From Gammaproteobacteria bacterium (GTDB lineage: Bacteria; Pseudomonadota; Gammaproteobacteria; Steroidobacterales; Steroidobacteraceae), in assembly GCA_003137095.1 (NCBI GenBank), contig PLET01000055.1, forward strand, positions 42,667 to 106,666: 64,000 bases of DNA, given 5' to 3'. Position numbers and translations under genes: made by a program. Under the pieces are notes generated by a model. It worked only from the letters and a program-made list of their open reading frames with translations, had not been told where the DNA came from and ran no database searches. This document shows, piece by piece, positions 35,355-44,949 of the stretch (the first letter of the stretch is position 1; each line of letters starts with the position of its first letter).

Positions 35355-36488
35355 ATGCCCACGAACCTCAGCGTAATCGATGATCGGCGCGCGGAGCTGC
35401 AGGCGGCGTTCCTGGCCTTCGGTTCCGTGTCGGAGCAGCTGGCCGCCGCCTTCGACTCGCTGCGCAACCAGGTCGCGCAATTGCGCCAGGACCTGTCGGC
35501 GGCCCGCGAGGACCGGGAGCATCTGGCCGCGCGCCTGTCGGCGCTGGTCGAGGGCCTGCCAGGCGGGGTGCTGGTGCTCGACGCCGACGGACGGATACGG
35601 GAGTTCAATCCGGCCGCGCTCGAGCTGCTCGGCGAACCGTTGTCCACGGAGAGCTTCACTGCGGTGCTGGCGCGCGCCGTACGCGACGCGGGCGGCGGCG
35701 ACGATCGCATCGAGCTCTCGAGCGGCCGCTTTCTCAACGTCTCGCGCCGCAACCTGGCGGGCGGCGGCGAGGTGGTGCTGCTCACCGACGTCACCGAATC
35801 GCATCTGATGCAGGTGTTGCTGGCGCGCCAGCAGCGCCTGCTGACGCTGGGGGAGCTCGCCGCGGGCCTCGCGCATCAGATCCGCACGCCGCTGTCCGCC
35901 GCCATGCTGTACGCCTCGCAGCTCACCCTGCCGGACCGCAGCGCACGGGACACGGCGCACTGCGCCGCGAAGACCGCCGAGAGCCTCAGGCAGCTCGACA
36001 AGCTGGTCACCGAAATGCTGGCGTTCGCGCACGGCGGCGCCGCCCGCGAGACGGTGAGCGTGAACGCACTGCTCGAACAGGTGGCGCAGTGGCTGCGGCC
36101 CGTGCTCGGCAGGCGCACCCGGCTCACCATCCGTACCGAGGCGGTGAACCTCAAGGTGCGCGCCAACGCCTCGGCGCTGGTCTCGGCGGTCTTGAATCTC
36201 GCGACCAACGCACTGCAGGCCGCGCGCGGCGACCTGGCTTTGGAGCTGCTGGCGCGCCGCGCCGGCGACCGCGCGCAGATCGTGGTGAGCGACGATGGCC
36301 CGGGCGTGCCCGCGCCGTTGCGCGAGCGGATATTCGAACCGTTCTTCACCACCCGTGCGCGCGGCAACGGCATTGGTCTGGCCATCGTCAAATCGGTGGT
36401 CGAGGCGCACGCGGGCAGCGTGCGCCTGGCCGAGTCGGCGCGCGGCGCCAGTTTCATCATCGATTTGCCCGCCGAGGAGAATGCATGA
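35355..36488 (+). CDS. fleS: Flagellar two-component sensor kinase FleS
   Basis: A 377-residue soluble histidine kinase with no membrane segment. The N-terminal coiled coil is followed by a PAS domain (about 70-160, GGVLVLDADGRIREFNPAAL). His174 in LAHQIRTPL is the likely phosphorylated residue. The catalytic domain has NLATNALQA, DDGPGVP and GNGIGLAI. It should phosphorylate FleR to activate mid-class flagellar genes. The start is uncertain: ATG 35355 is used, but the frame is open to a TTG at 35259. It overlaps fleR by 4 bases. Confidence 0.88.
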   Translation: MPTNLSVIDDRRAELQAAFLAFGSVSEQLAAAFDSLRNQVAQLRQDLSAAREDREHLAARLSALVEGLPGGVLVLDADGRIREFNPAALELLGEPLSTESFTAVLARAVRDAGGGDDRIELSSGRFLNVSRRNLAGGGEVVLLTDVTESHLMQVLLARQQRLLTLGELAAGLAHQIRTPLSAAMLYASQLTLPDRSARDTAHCAAKTAESLRQLDKLVTEMLAFAHGGAARETVSVNALLEQVAQWLRPVLGRRTRLTIRTEAVNLKVRANASALVSAVLNLATNALQAARGDLALELLARRAGDRAQIVVSDDGPGVPAPLRERIFEPFFTTRARGNGIGLAIVKSVVEAHAGSVRLAESARGASFIIDLPAEENA

Positions 36489-37906
36489 ATGATCCGGTCC
36501 TGATCGTCGAGGACGACGCGCGGCTGCGGGAGGCCCTGGTCGACACTCTGCGCGCCGCCGATATGCCGGCGCTCGCGGCGGCCGATGCCGAAGCGGCGCT
36601 CGCGCTGCTGGAGACCAACGACGTCGCCCTGGTCATATCGGACGTGCAGATGCCGGGAATCGACGGGCGTCAGCTGCTGTCGCTGATCAAGCGCCGGCGT
36701 CCGGATCTGCCGGTGGTTCTGATCACCGCCTACGGCACGGTGGCGCACGCCGTCGCCGCCATGCGCGAGGGCGCCACCGATTACATCGTCAAGCCGTTCG
36801 ACGCGCCGGCACTGATCGAAACGGTGCGGCGCCAGCTGGCGCTGCGCGTGCTGCCGAACGAACTGGTCGCGGCCGATGCGGAATCGAAGCGGCTGGTGTC
36901 GCTGGCCCGCCGCTACGCGGAGAACGACGCCACGGTGCTGATCACCGGGGAAAGCGGCACCGGCAAGGAGGTGTATGCGCGCTTCATCCGCGACGCCTCG
37001 CCGCGCCGCGACCAGCCGTTCGTCGCCATCAACTGCGCGGCAATCCCGGAGAACATGCTGGAGGCCACGCTGTTCGGCTACGAGAAGGGCGCCTTCACCG
37101 GCGCGCTGTGCGCGCATGCCGGGAAATTCGAGCAGGCGCAGGGCGGCACGCTGCTGCTCGACGAGATCTCCGAGATGGACCTGAACCTGCAGGCGAAGAT
37201 CCTGCGCGTGCTGCAGGAGCGCGAGGTCGAACGCCTCGGCGGCACGCGCACCGTGACTCTGGACGTGCGCGTGCTCGCCACCTCGAACCGCGATCTGGCG
37301 GCCGAGGTGCAGGCCGGCCGCTTCCGCGGGGACCTGTATTACCGGCTGAACGTGCTGTCCATCCGGCTGCCGCCGCTGCGCGAGCGCCGCGGCGACATCA
37401 TGCCGCTGGCGCGGCGCGCGCTCGCGGCCTGCGCGCGCGGCGACCGCGCCGTGCCGGTGTTCTCGGCCGAGGCCGAGGCCAAGCTCATGCGCCACGACTG
37501 GCCGGGCAACGCGCGCGAGCTCGCCAACATCGTGCAGCGTGCGGCCTGGCTCGCCGCCGGCGCCGTGATCGAAGCCGCGGCGCTCGACATCGGCACGGCG
37601 CCGGGTGCCACCGCCGACCAGCCACCGTCCGCGGGATCCGCGGCGACGCCCGTGACGGCAACCTTGGCAGCACCCACGGCGGCCGAAGGCGCCGGCGCCG
37701 CGCCCGACGGCGGCCTCGGCCACGATTTGCGCGAGCGCGAACGCGAACTGATCCTCAAGACCCTGGCGCAGACCTCGGGCAGCCGCAAGCTGGCGGCCGA
37801 GCGGCTCGGGATCAGCCCGCGCACCCTGCGCCACAAGCTGCAGCAGCTCAAGGCCGCGGGCGTGCAGCTGCCCCGGTCCAACGAATCCTCGCTGCTCGGG
37901 GCCTAA
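36485..37906 (+). CDS. fleR: Sigma-54-dependent response regulator FleR
   Basis: A 473-residue NtrC-type activator. The receiver domain has acidic residues EDD near the start, phospho-acceptor Asp53 in ISDVQMPGID and Lys in IVKPFD. The AAA+ domain has [14 protein letters not shown] and GGTLLLDEISEMD. A low-complexity Ala/Pro linker and a C-terminal Fis-type helix-turn-helix (LAAERLGISPRTLRHKL) follow. The partner is FleS, whose stop it overlaps (ATGA). Targets probably include RpoN promoters such as flgB and fliL. fliE follows 4 bases later, so fleSR and fliE-K may be co-transcribed. Confidence 0.93.
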   Translation: MNDPVLIVEDDARLREALVDTLRAADMPALAAADAEAALALLETNDVALVISDVQMPGIDGRQLLSLIKRRRPDLPVVLITAYGTVAHAVAAMREGATDYIVKPFDAPALIETVRRQLALRVLPNELVAADAESKRLVSLARRYAENDATVLITGESGTGKEVYARFIRDASPRRDQPFVAINCAAIPENMLEATLFGYEKGAFTGALCAHAGKFEQAQGGTLLLDEISEMDLNLQAKILRVLQEREVERLGGTRTVTLDVRVLATSNRDLAAEVQAGRFRGDLYYRLNVLSIRLPPLRERRGDIMPLARRALAACARGDRAVPVFSAEAEAKLMRHDWPGNARELANIVQRAAWLAAGAVIEAAALDIGTAPGATADQPPSAGSAATPVTATLAAPTAAEGAGAAPDGGLGHDLRERERELILKTLAQTSGSRKLAAERLGISPRTLRHKLQQLKAAGVQLPRSNESSLLGA

Positions 37907-37910
37907 CACC

Positions 37911-38231
37911 ATGAGCAACATGCAAATCTCCCAGGTGCTGGCGGAAATGCGCGCGCTGCAGGCGCGCGCCGAGGGCGCCCCGCCCGAGGCGCCGCCGGGC
38001 GCGCAGCCCTCGGATTTCGCCAATCTGCTGAAGAACACCGTCGATCACATCGCGAGCATGCAGAACCAGGCAAGCGCGATGTCCGACGCCTACGAGGCCG
38101 GCGACAAGAGCGTCGACCTTACCAAGGTGATGATCGAGGTGCAGAAGGCGAGCCTGGCGTTTCGCGCCATGACCGAAGTGCGCAACAAACTCATCGACGC
38201 CTACACGCAAGTCATGGGCATGTCGGTGTGA
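37911..38231 (+). CDS. fliE: Flagellar hook-basal body complex protein FliE
   Basis: A 106-residue junction protein between the MS ring and the rod, and the first substrate of flagellar export. The conserved C-terminal half has DFANLLKNTVDHIASMQNQA and VDLTKVMIEVQKASLAFRAM, ending in VRNKLIDAYTQVMGMSV. A Pro/Ala-rich spacer lies near the N-terminus. I see no RpoN promoter directly upstream, and the gap to fleR is only 4 bases. Confidence 0.95.
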   Translation: MSNMQISQVLAEMRALQARAEGAPPEAPPGAQPSDFANLLKNTVDHIASMQNQASAMSDAYEAGDKSVDLTKVMIEVQKASLAFRAMTEVRNKLIDAYTQVMGMSV

Positions 38232-38260
38232 ACCGGTGTCCGAACCTCTGGGGATGAAAC

Positions 38261-39907
38261 ATGGCTGAATTGAGCCCCGGTGTCGCGCGCGGCGTGGTCA
38301 ACGCCGTCGCCGGTCTGAAACAGGTCGGAATGCTCGCGGCGGTGGCGGCCGCGGTCGCTGCGGCCATCTGGCTGGTGATCTGGTCGCAGGGCCAGAACTA
38401 CACCGTGCTGTACGGTCAGTTGTCGGAGCGTGAGGGCGGCCAGGTGATGGACGCGCTCAACGCCGCAGGCATCGAATTCAAGCTGGGTCCCACCGGCGCG
38501 GTGTCCGTGCCCGAGTCCAAGGTGCAGGAGGCGCGCCTCCGGCTGGCCAGCCAGGGTCTGCCGCAAAGCGATTCGATGGGCATCGAGATGATCCAGAAGG
38601 AGTCGGCGCTCGGCACCAGCTCACTGATGGAAACTGCGCGCTATCAGTCGATGCTCGAGACCGAGCTGGCGCGCACCATCGTCAAGGTGCAGGGCGTGCA
38701 GGGCGCGCGCGTGCACCTGGCGCTGCCCAAGCCGTCGGTGTTCATCAGCGACCCGCGCAAGGCCACCGCCTCGGTGATGCTGCAGCTGTATCCGGGGCGC
38801 AAGCTCGAACCGGGACAGGTGGCCGCCATCGTGCACCTGGTCGCCTCCAGCGTGCCGGAGCTCGCGGCCGGCGATGTGACGCTCGTGGACCAGGCCGGGA
38901 CGCTGCTCAATGCCCCGGATGAGACCGCGGAGGCGGCCGTGAGCACGCGGCAGCTCGAGTACACCCGCAAGCTGGAGGACGGCTACCAGCGGCGCATCAT
39001 CGAGATGCTCGAGCCCATGGTCGGCCCCGGCCGGGTGCGCGCCACGGTGACCGCGGACGTGGATTTCACCATCACCGAGGAAACCCACGAGAATTACGAT
39101 CCGCAGAAAACCGCGGTGCGCAGCGAGCAGACCAGCAGCGAAAACCGCAAGGGCGGCGAGGGCAACGGCGGCATCCCGGGCGCGCTCAGCAACCAGCCGC
39201 CGGGCACCTCCGGGTCGCCGCCCAATGTGGGCGGACCGGCCTCGGTGCCACCTACCGCAGCCGCAACGGCGGCGACGGCGGCCGCCATCACCGCCGCCGA
39301 ACCCACCTCCACCGCGCAGCGCAGCACGCGCAATTTCGAGGTGGATCGAACGCTGCAGTACGTCAAGCAGCCGGTGGGCACGCTCAAGCGGTTGTCGGTC
39401 GGGGTGGTGCTCGATGACTGGAAGAAGGTCGGCGCCGACGGCGCGGTCACCACCGCGCCCATGAGCGATACCGACATCAAGCGCTTCACGCAGCTGGTGA
39501 GCGAATCGATCGGCCTGAAGACCGAGCGCGGCGACAAGCTCGACGTGCTGAACCAGGCATTCAAGACCGACGCGCCGCCGGTGCCGGTCGAATCCGCACC
39601 GCTGCTCGAGCAGCCGTGGATCAAGCAGCTGGGCAAGCAGATCATCGGCGCCGCGCTGGTGCTGCTGGTTGCCTTCGTGGTGCTGCGGCCGCTGATGAAA
39701 TCCCTGACCGCCGCCGCGGCGCGCTTCGGCGGCGCCGCCGCCGATGAGGTCGGCGCCGACCGGGTGAGCCTGTCCGCGAAGGCCGACAATCCCATCAAAC
39801 TATCGCCGAGTTTCGAGCAGCAGCTCGCGGCGGCGCGCACGCTGGTCGGGCAGGATCCGAAACGCGCCGCGCAGGTGGTGAAGGATTGGGTGGCAACGGA
39901 TGGCTAA
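38261..39907 (+). CDS. fliF: Flagellar MS-ring protein FliF
   Basis: A 548-residue inner-membrane protein that forms the MS ring and export housing. Membrane segments lie at about residues 25-47 and 455-475. The periplasmic YscJ-type modules have TVLYGQLSEREGGQVMDALN and RYQSMLETELARTIVKVQGV followed by ARVHLALPKPSVF. The cytoplasmic C-terminal tail that binds FliG ends KRAAQVVKDWVATDG. A Pro/Ala-rich insert of about 40 residues near 300-350 is the variable loop. It overlaps fliG by 8 bases. Confidence 0.95.
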   Translation: MAELSPGVARGVVNAVAGLKQVGMLAAVAAAVAAAIWLVIWSQGQNYTVLYGQLSEREGGQVMDALNAAGIEFKLGPTGAVSVPESKVQEARLRLASQGLPQSDSMGIEMIQKESALGTSSLMETARYQSMLETELARTIVKVQGVQGARVHLALPKPSVFISDPRKATASVMLQLYPGRKLEPGQVAAIVHLVASSVPELAAGDVTLVDQAGTLLNAPDETAEAAVSTRQLEYTRKLEDGYQRRIIEMLEPMVGPGRVRATVTADVDFTITEETHENYDPQKTAVRSEQTSSENRKGGEGNGGIPGALSNQPPGTSGSPPNVGGPASVPPTAAATAATAAAITAAEPTSTAQRSTRNFEVDRTLQYVKQPVGTLKRLSVGVVLDDWKKVGADGAVTTAPMSDTDIKRFTQLVSESIGLKTERGDKLDVLNQAFKTDAPPVPVESAPLLEQPWIKQLGKQIIGAALVLLVAFVVLRPLMKSLTAAAARFGGAAADEVGADRVSLSAKADNPIKLSPSFEQQLAAARTLVGQDPKRAAQVVKDWVATDG

Positions 39908-40910
39908 ACCCGATGAAATATCGGGCAAGCAACGCGCCGCGATCCTGCTCATGAGCCTGGGAGAGGCGGATGCCGCCAGCCTGCTCAAGCAGCTCGATGC
40001 CGGCGACGTGCAGAAGCTCGGCCTGGCGATGGCCGATCTCAAGGAGGTGTCGCGCGACCAGATGAGTGCCGTGCTCGACAAGTTCATTGGCGTGGTCGAC
40101 GCCAAGGCCGGCGTCGCCACCGCCTCCAAGGACTATGTGCGGCGGGTGCTCACCCAAGCCGTAGGCAAGCAGAAAGCGGACTCCCTGCTCGACCGCGTGT
40201 CCACGGCAACGGCCGCCGGCCAGGGCATCGAGGCGCTCAAGTGGATGGAGGCGAAGGCCGTCGCGCAAATCGTCGCCGGCGAACATCCGCAGATCGCGGC
40301 GCTGGTGCTGTCATACCTCGATCCCGCCCAGGCCGCCGCCATCCTGCCGCTGTTGCCCGAGGCCATGCGCACCGACGTGCTGCTGCGCATCGCCTCGCTC
40401 AACGAGGTGCCGCAATCGGCGATCAATGAACTCGATCAGCTGGTGGAGAAGCAGGCGAGCGCCGCGCCGGTGACGGTGCTGCGCCGGGTCGGGGGCACCA
40501 AGGCCGTGGCCGACATCCTCAAATCCATGGAGGGCGATGAGAGCGGCGCGGAACTCGGCAAGATCGAGGCCGCCGACGTCGAGATGCACCGCCAGATCAA
40601 GGATCTCCTGTTCGTGTTCGACGACCTGATGAACGTCGATGACCGCGGCATCCAGGCACTGCTTCGCGAGGTTGGATCCGACTCCCTGGCGGTGGCGCTG
40701 CGCGGTGCTGAGCCGGATGTGCAGGACAAGATCCTGCGCAACATGTCGAAGCGCGCCGCCGAGATCCTCAAGGACGACATGGAGGCGCGCGGACCGGTCA
40801 AGCTCGCCGACGTGGAGGCGGCGCAGAAGGAAATCGTCGTGATCGCGGCGCGGCTGGCCGAAGAAGGCACCATCACCCTGGGCGGCAAGGGCGGAGGCGA
40901 ATTTGTCTAA
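39900..40910 (+). CDS. fliG: Flagellar motor switch protein FliG
   Basis: A 336-residue rotor protein of the C ring that transmits stator torque. It has three helical domains: the N-terminal FliF-binding part (ISGKQRAAILLMSLGEADAA), a middle domain with GEHPQIAALVLSYLDPAQAA, and the C-terminal torque domain with LLFVFDDLMNVDDRGIQALL and charged residues that face MotA. The length is normal. It overlaps fliF by 8 bases and fliH by 8 bases. Confidence 0.96.
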   Translation: MAKPDEISGKQRAAILLMSLGEADAASLLKQLDAGDVQKLGLAMADLKEVSRDQMSAVLDKFIGVVDAKAGVATASKDYVRRVLTQAVGKQKADSLLDRVSTATAAGQGIEALKWMEAKAVAQIVAGEHPQIAALVLSYLDPAQAAAILPLLPEAMRTDVLLRIASLNEVPQSAINELDQLVEKQASAAPVTVLRRVGGTKAVADILKSMEGDESGAELGKIEAADVEMHRQIKDLLFVFDDLMNVDDRGIQALLREVGSDSLAVALRGAEPDVQDKILRNMSKRAAEILKDDMEARGPVKLADVEAAQKEIVVIAARLAEEGTITLGGKGGGEFV

Positions 40911-41532
40911 GGCCTACACCAAGGACGCCTCGGCCGGCGCGCGCCCGTGGACGGCGCCGGACATGGGCGCGGCCGCACCGACGCCGATGACCACGGTGGG
41001 CGGGCTCGCCGACCTGCAGTCCGAGGCCTACAAGGAGGCCTTCGAGCAGGGGCTCGCCGAAGGCCGCGAGGCGGGCCGCGTCGAAGTACGCGCGCAGGTC
41101 GAGCGGCTGGCCGGCATGTTCTACGACCTCGCCAGGCCCTTCGAGCAGCTCGACAAGGAGGTCGAAACCGAATTGCTCACCCTGGCGCTGGCGCTCGCCC
41201 GGCAGATCGTGCGCCGCGAGCTCAAGACCGATCCGACGCAGATCATCGGCATCATCCGCGAGGCCATCGCCGCGCTGCCGGTGGCGGCGCGCGACGTGCG
41301 CGTGCACCTGCATCCGGAGGATGCGGCCATCGTGCGTGCGAATCTTGCGCCCACGGAAAATCAGACGGCGTGGGGCATCGTGGAGGATCCCGTGATGGCG
41401 CGCGGCGGCTGCCAGATCACCACGGCCACGTCGCGCATCGATGCGCGTCTGGAGACCCGTCTCGGCGCCATCCTGAGCGAATTGCTCGGCACCGAGCGCC
41501 AGCCGGCGGGCACCCGCGGCGGCGGCGCATGA
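40903..41532 (+). CDS. fliH: Flagellar assembly protein FliH
   Basis: A 209-residue stator-like partner of the export ATPase FliI. It has EAYKEAFEQGLAEGREAGRV, a helical stretch with the FliH pattern of Gly/Ala spacing, and a C-terminal domain resembling the ATP synthase delta subunit (ALALARQIVRRELKTDPTQI). It overlaps fliG by 8 bases and fliI by 4 bases (ATGA). Confidence 0.92.
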   Translation: MSKAYTKDASAGARPWTAPDMGAAAPTPMTTVGGLADLQSEAYKEAFEQGLAEGREAGRVEVRAQVERLAGMFYDLARPFEQLDKEVETELLTLALALARQIVRRELKTDPTQIIGIIREAIAALPVAARDVRVHLHPEDAAIVRANLAPTENQTAWGIVEDPVMARGGCQITTATSRIDARLETRLGAILSELLGTERQPAGTRGGGA

Positions 41533-42911
41533 CGCCCGCGGCCGAGCGCCCCCGGCCGAAGCTCTGGGCGCAGAATCTGGCCGCCGCGCGCGAACGCATG
41601 GCGAGCGTGGTCGAGATCGTGGTCGAGGGCACGCTCAGCCGCATGGTGGGCATGACCCTCGAGGCGGTGGGCTGCGAAGCCGCGGTGGGCGGACGCTGCC
41701 TGGTGGACACGGCCGAGGGCAAGCAGATCGAGGCGGAGGTGGTGGGGTTCTCCGGGGACAAATTGTTCCTCATGCCCACCGGCGACATCCGCGGATTGAT
41801 GCCGGGCGCGCGGGTCATCCCCACGCACAGCGTCTCGGAAGTGGCGGTGGGCGATGCGCTGCTCGGCCGGGTGCTCGACGGCGCCGGCCGGCCCATCGAC
41901 GGCGGCGGCGAATTGTCGTGCACCGACCGGGTGTCGCTCACCGGCCATCATTTGAATCCCCTGATGCGACGTGCCATCCGCGATCCCCTGGACGTGGGCG
42001 TGCGCTCGATCAACGCGCTGCTCACGGTCGGCGGCGGACAGCGCATCGGCCTGTTCGCCGGCTCGGGCGTGGGAAAATCGGTGCTGCTCGGCATGATGAC
42101 GCGCTATACCAAGGCCGACGTGACGATCGTCGGCCTGATCGGCGAGCGCGGCCGCGAGGTGCAGGAGTTCGTCGGCAACACCCTGGGCCCGGATGGCATG
42201 CGCCGGGCCGTGGTGGTGGCGACGCCGGCGGACACGCCGCCGCTCATGCGATTGCACGGCGCCTGGCTCGCCACCGCCATCGCCGAATATTTCCGCGACC
42301 GCGGCCTGAAGGTGCTGCTGCTGCTCGATTCGCTGACGCGCTTCGCGCAGGCGCAGCGTGAAATCGCGCTGGCGATCGGCGAACCCCCCGCCACCAAGGG
42401 CTACCCGCCGTCGGTGTTCGCGCGCCTGCCGCAGTTGGTCGAGCGCGCCGGCAACAGCGATCGCGGCGTCGGCTCCATCACGGCGTTCTACACGGTGCTG
42501 GCGGAGGGCGACGATCAGAACGATCCGATCGCCGATGCGGCGCGCGCCATCCTCGACGGCCACTTCGTGCTGTCGCGCCGCCTGGCGGAGAGCGGTCTAT
42601 ATCCGGCCATCGACATCGAGGCGTCGATCAGCCGTGCCATGCATCAGATCGCAACGCGCGAACAGCTCGACCTGGCCACGCGCTTCAAGCAGATGTATTC
42701 GACCTATCAGCAGAACCGCGATCTGATCACCGTGGGCGCGTACCGGCGCGGCAGCGATCCACGCGTCGATCAGGCGGTGGAACAATGGCCGAAGCTGCTC
42801 GATTTCCTGCGTCAGGACATGTACGAACCGGTGGGAATCGAGCGCAGCCTCGCGGATCTGCGGCAACTCGTGACGCAGTTCTCGGCAACCAGCCCGGCAA
42901 CCGGCCGATAG
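41529..42911 (+). CDS. fliI: Flagellum-specific ATPase FliI
   Basis: A 460-residue ATPase of the flagellar export apparatus, related to the F1 beta subunit. Walker A is GLFAGSGVGKSVLL, followed by GLIGERGREVQEFV and Walker B in VLLLLDSLTRFAQAQREIAL. The conserved EPPATKGYPPSVFARLPQLV is present. It assembles with FliH and FliJ at the cytoplasmic face of the export gate. It starts by ATGA overlap with fliH. The length is normal. Confidence 0.96.
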   Translation: MTPAAERPRPKLWAQNLAAARERMASVVEIVVEGTLSRMVGMTLEAVGCEAAVGGRCLVDTAEGKQIEAEVVGFSGDKLFLMPTGDIRGLMPGARVIPTHSVSEVAVGDALLGRVLDGAGRPIDGGGELSCTDRVSLTGHHLNPLMRRAIRDPLDVGVRSINALLTVGGGQRIGLFAGSGVGKSVLLGMMTRYTKADVTIVGLIGERGREVQEFVGNTLGPDGMRRAVVVATPADTPPLMRLHGAWLATAIAEYFRDRGLKVLLLLDSLTRFAQAQREIALAIGEPPATKGYPPSVFARLPQLVERAGNSDRGVGSITAFYTVLAEGDDQNDPIADAARAILDGHFVLSRRLAESGLYPAIDIEASISRAMHQIATREQLDLATRFKQMYSTYQQNRDLITVGAYRRGSDPRVDQAVEQWPKLLDFLRQDMYEPVGIERSLADLRQLVTQFSATSPATGR

Positions 42912-42921
42912 TGCCCACCTC

Positions 42922-43374
42922 ATGTCGAGATCCAAACGCTTCGAACCGATTCGCGAGATCGCCACGAATTCAGCCAAGGCGCTGACCGGCCCGATGAGCG
43001 AGGCCGCGCGCCGTGTCGCGGAGATCGAGCGCAAGATCGATCAGCTCAAGACCTATCGCGACGAATATGCGCGCAAGCCCGGAGAGGCTGCCGGCACCAT
43101 GGATGCCGTGCGCTTCCAGAATTACCGGGTGTTCATCGACCGGCTGGGCGAGGCGCTGCGCATCCAAGCGGTCGCGCTGGAGGCGGCGCGCGCGGAATTC
43201 GAGAAGCGGCGCTCGCTGTGGAGCGAGAAGCGGGTGGAGGCCGAAACCCTCGGGCGGGCGGTGGATCGCTTCCGCCAGGAAGAGCGGCGCGATGAGGACC
43301 GGCGCGAGCAACACGAGGGTGATGAAGCCGCCGCGCGCCTGGCGCAGGCCTCCCGGCGGGTGGTTGGCACGTAG
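42922..43374 (+). CDS. fliJ: Flagellar export protein FliJ
   Basis: A 150-residue coiled-coil protein that acts like the gamma stalk of the FliI hexamer and coordinates chaperone cycling. It is almost entirely helical and charged, with AARRVAEIERKIDQLKTYRD and ARAEFEKRRSLWSEKRVEAE. It lies 10 bases after fliI and before fliK. Sequence conservation in the family is low, so position contributes much to the call. Confidence 0.88.
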   Translation: MSRSKRFEPIREIATNSAKALTGPMSEAARRVAEIERKIDQLKTYRDEYARKPGEAAGTMDAVRFQNYRVFIDRLGEALRIQAVALEAARAEFEKRRSLWSEKRVEAETLGRAVDRFRQEERRDEDRREQHEGDEAAARLAQASRRVVGT

Positions 43375-43392
43375 GTTGCAGCTTCCGGCGGC

Positions 43393-44949
43393 ATGACCGC
43401 CCTGCCAATACCCCGCCTCGCCAGTTCGTCGACACCCTTGCCGCCAGCCGGCGGCACACCGGTTAGCGCTGCACAGAGCCCCGCAGACGCCACGGCACCC
43501 GGCGCGGCCACCGGCCCGGCCACGCCTTTTGCATCGGCCCTGCAGGATGCGAATACGCAGGTCGCCCCCAAGGCGCCGAAGACCGCCAAGCCCGGCACGC
43601 CGTTGCCGGCGGCCGGCAATTCACCGCCGCCGGCGGCCGGCGCGCCGCCGACCAGCGCGCCGCCGGTCGCAGCCGCCGCTGCCACGGCCGCAGCTGCTGC
43701 TGCTGCCGCCACCAGCGCCGGCACCGCCGCGAGCACGGCCGCCGGCCCCGCGGGCAACGTCTCGGCGGTTGCTGCCGCGCTGGCCGTGGCGATCGCCGCC
43801 CGGGGGGGCGCCCCTCACGGCGATCTGCCCGGCGCGACGGCGCCAGGCGGCACGGCAGCGCCAGGCGACACGGCGGCGCCAGGTTCGGGGGCACCGGCCG
43901 CCACCGACGCGCCCGGCGCGTCAGACGGCTCCGGCGCAGAAGCCATTGCGGCCGGTGCGGCGGCGGCAGCCAGCGCCGCCGGCGCGGCGAGTGCCGCAAA
44001 TGCGGCGCCTGCAGCGGCCGCCACCGCGGCAACCGCGAGCGCTTCGGCATCGCAGCTGCCGGGCGCGCCGTCGCGGGCCGCACCGCGCGCAGCGGTGGGC
44101 AGCCCGGCCAATTCGAGCGCATCCGCCAGCGGTCCGGCCGGCGGCAGCACCACGGCCGTGACCGCTCCCGCGGCGCCTGCCGACGCGACGCTGCTCGCGG
44201 CGTCGGCCGCCACCGGCGCCGCCAACGGTACGACCCCGGACGCAGCGGCCGCGATGGCAGCCGGTCCGGTGGCGGCTGCGCTGGCGGCCTCCCTGTCCGG
44301 CAAACCCGGCGTCGCGGCGCCGCCCGTCTCCGGCGTGGAGTCCGACGTTGCGTCCGCGGTGTCCGCCGCCGCGTCCGCGGCCCCCGCCGTCATCCCCGCG
44401 ATGAGCGCCGACCCGCAGGACAAGCCTGCGCACGGCGGCACGGGTAATGGCAACAGCCCGGCGGACGGCGGCGTCGCGGCCGCGCAGAGCGCCGTGAATT
44501 CGACCACCACCGGCGCCGCTCTGCCGCCCTCACTGCAGAAGCTCGACGCACCCGTGGGCAGCGCGGAATTCTCGCAGGGCCTGGCCGAGCGGGTGTCCTA
44601 TCTGGTCAACAACAACCTGGGCAGCGCCACCTTGCAGGTCAGCCCGCCGCAGCTCGGGCCGATCGACATTCGCATCGCCATCCAGGGCGGACACGCACAG
44701 GTCTGGATGAGCGCCACCAGCGCCGTGACTCGCGATGCGCTGTCGTCGAGTTCGACGCAGCTGCGCGAAATGCTGGGCAATCAGGGCTTCGGACAGGTGA
44801 GCGTGGACATCTCGCAGCGCTCGTTCCAGGAGCGCACGTCCTACGCACAGAATTACGACTGGCAGCCGTCCGCGGACCCGGGCAGCACCACGGCCGCCGC
44901 CGCCGCCACGCCCCGCGCCGCACAGGGCGCGCTCGATGCCTATGCCTGA
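43393..44949 (+). CDS. fliK: Flagellar hook-length control protein FliK
   Basis: A 518-residue molecular ruler secreted during hook growth. The C-terminal domain (about 375-500) is recognisable: LPPSLQKLDAPVGSAEFSQG, NNLGSATLQVSPPQLGPIDI and a later MLGNQGFGQVSVDIS. The first 370 residues are Ala/Pro/Gly-rich low complexity, as expected of a ruler but extreme here. The ATG at 43393 lies 18 bases after fliJ. It is the last flagellar gene before the inserted minus-strand block, and its last 10 bases overlap the convergent glycosyltransferase gene. fliL resumes only at 62392. Confidence 0.9.
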   Translation: MTALPIPRLASSSTPLPPAGGTPVSAAQSPADATAPGAATGPATPFASALQDANTQVAPKAPKTAKPGTPLPAAGNSPPPAAGAPPTSAPPVAAAAATAAAAAAAATSAGTAASTAAGPAGNVSAVAAALAVAIAARGGAPHGDLPGATAPGGTAAPGDTAAPGSGAPAATDAPGASDGSGAEAIAAGAAAAASAAGAASAANAAPAAAATAATASASASQLPGAPSRAAPRAAVGSPANSSASASGPAGGSTTAVTAPAAPADATLLAASAATGAANGTTPDAAAAMAAGPVAAALAASLSGKPGVAAPPVSGVESDVASAVSAAASAAPAVIPAMSADPQDKPAHGGTGNGNSPADGGVAAAQSAVNSTTTGAALPPSLQKLDAPVGSAEFSQGLAERVSYLVNNNLGSATLQVSPPQLGPIDIRIAIQGGHAQVWMSATSAVTRDALSSSSTQLREMLGNQGFGQVSVDISQRSFQERTSYAQNYDWQPSADPGSTTAAAAATPRAAQGALDAYA

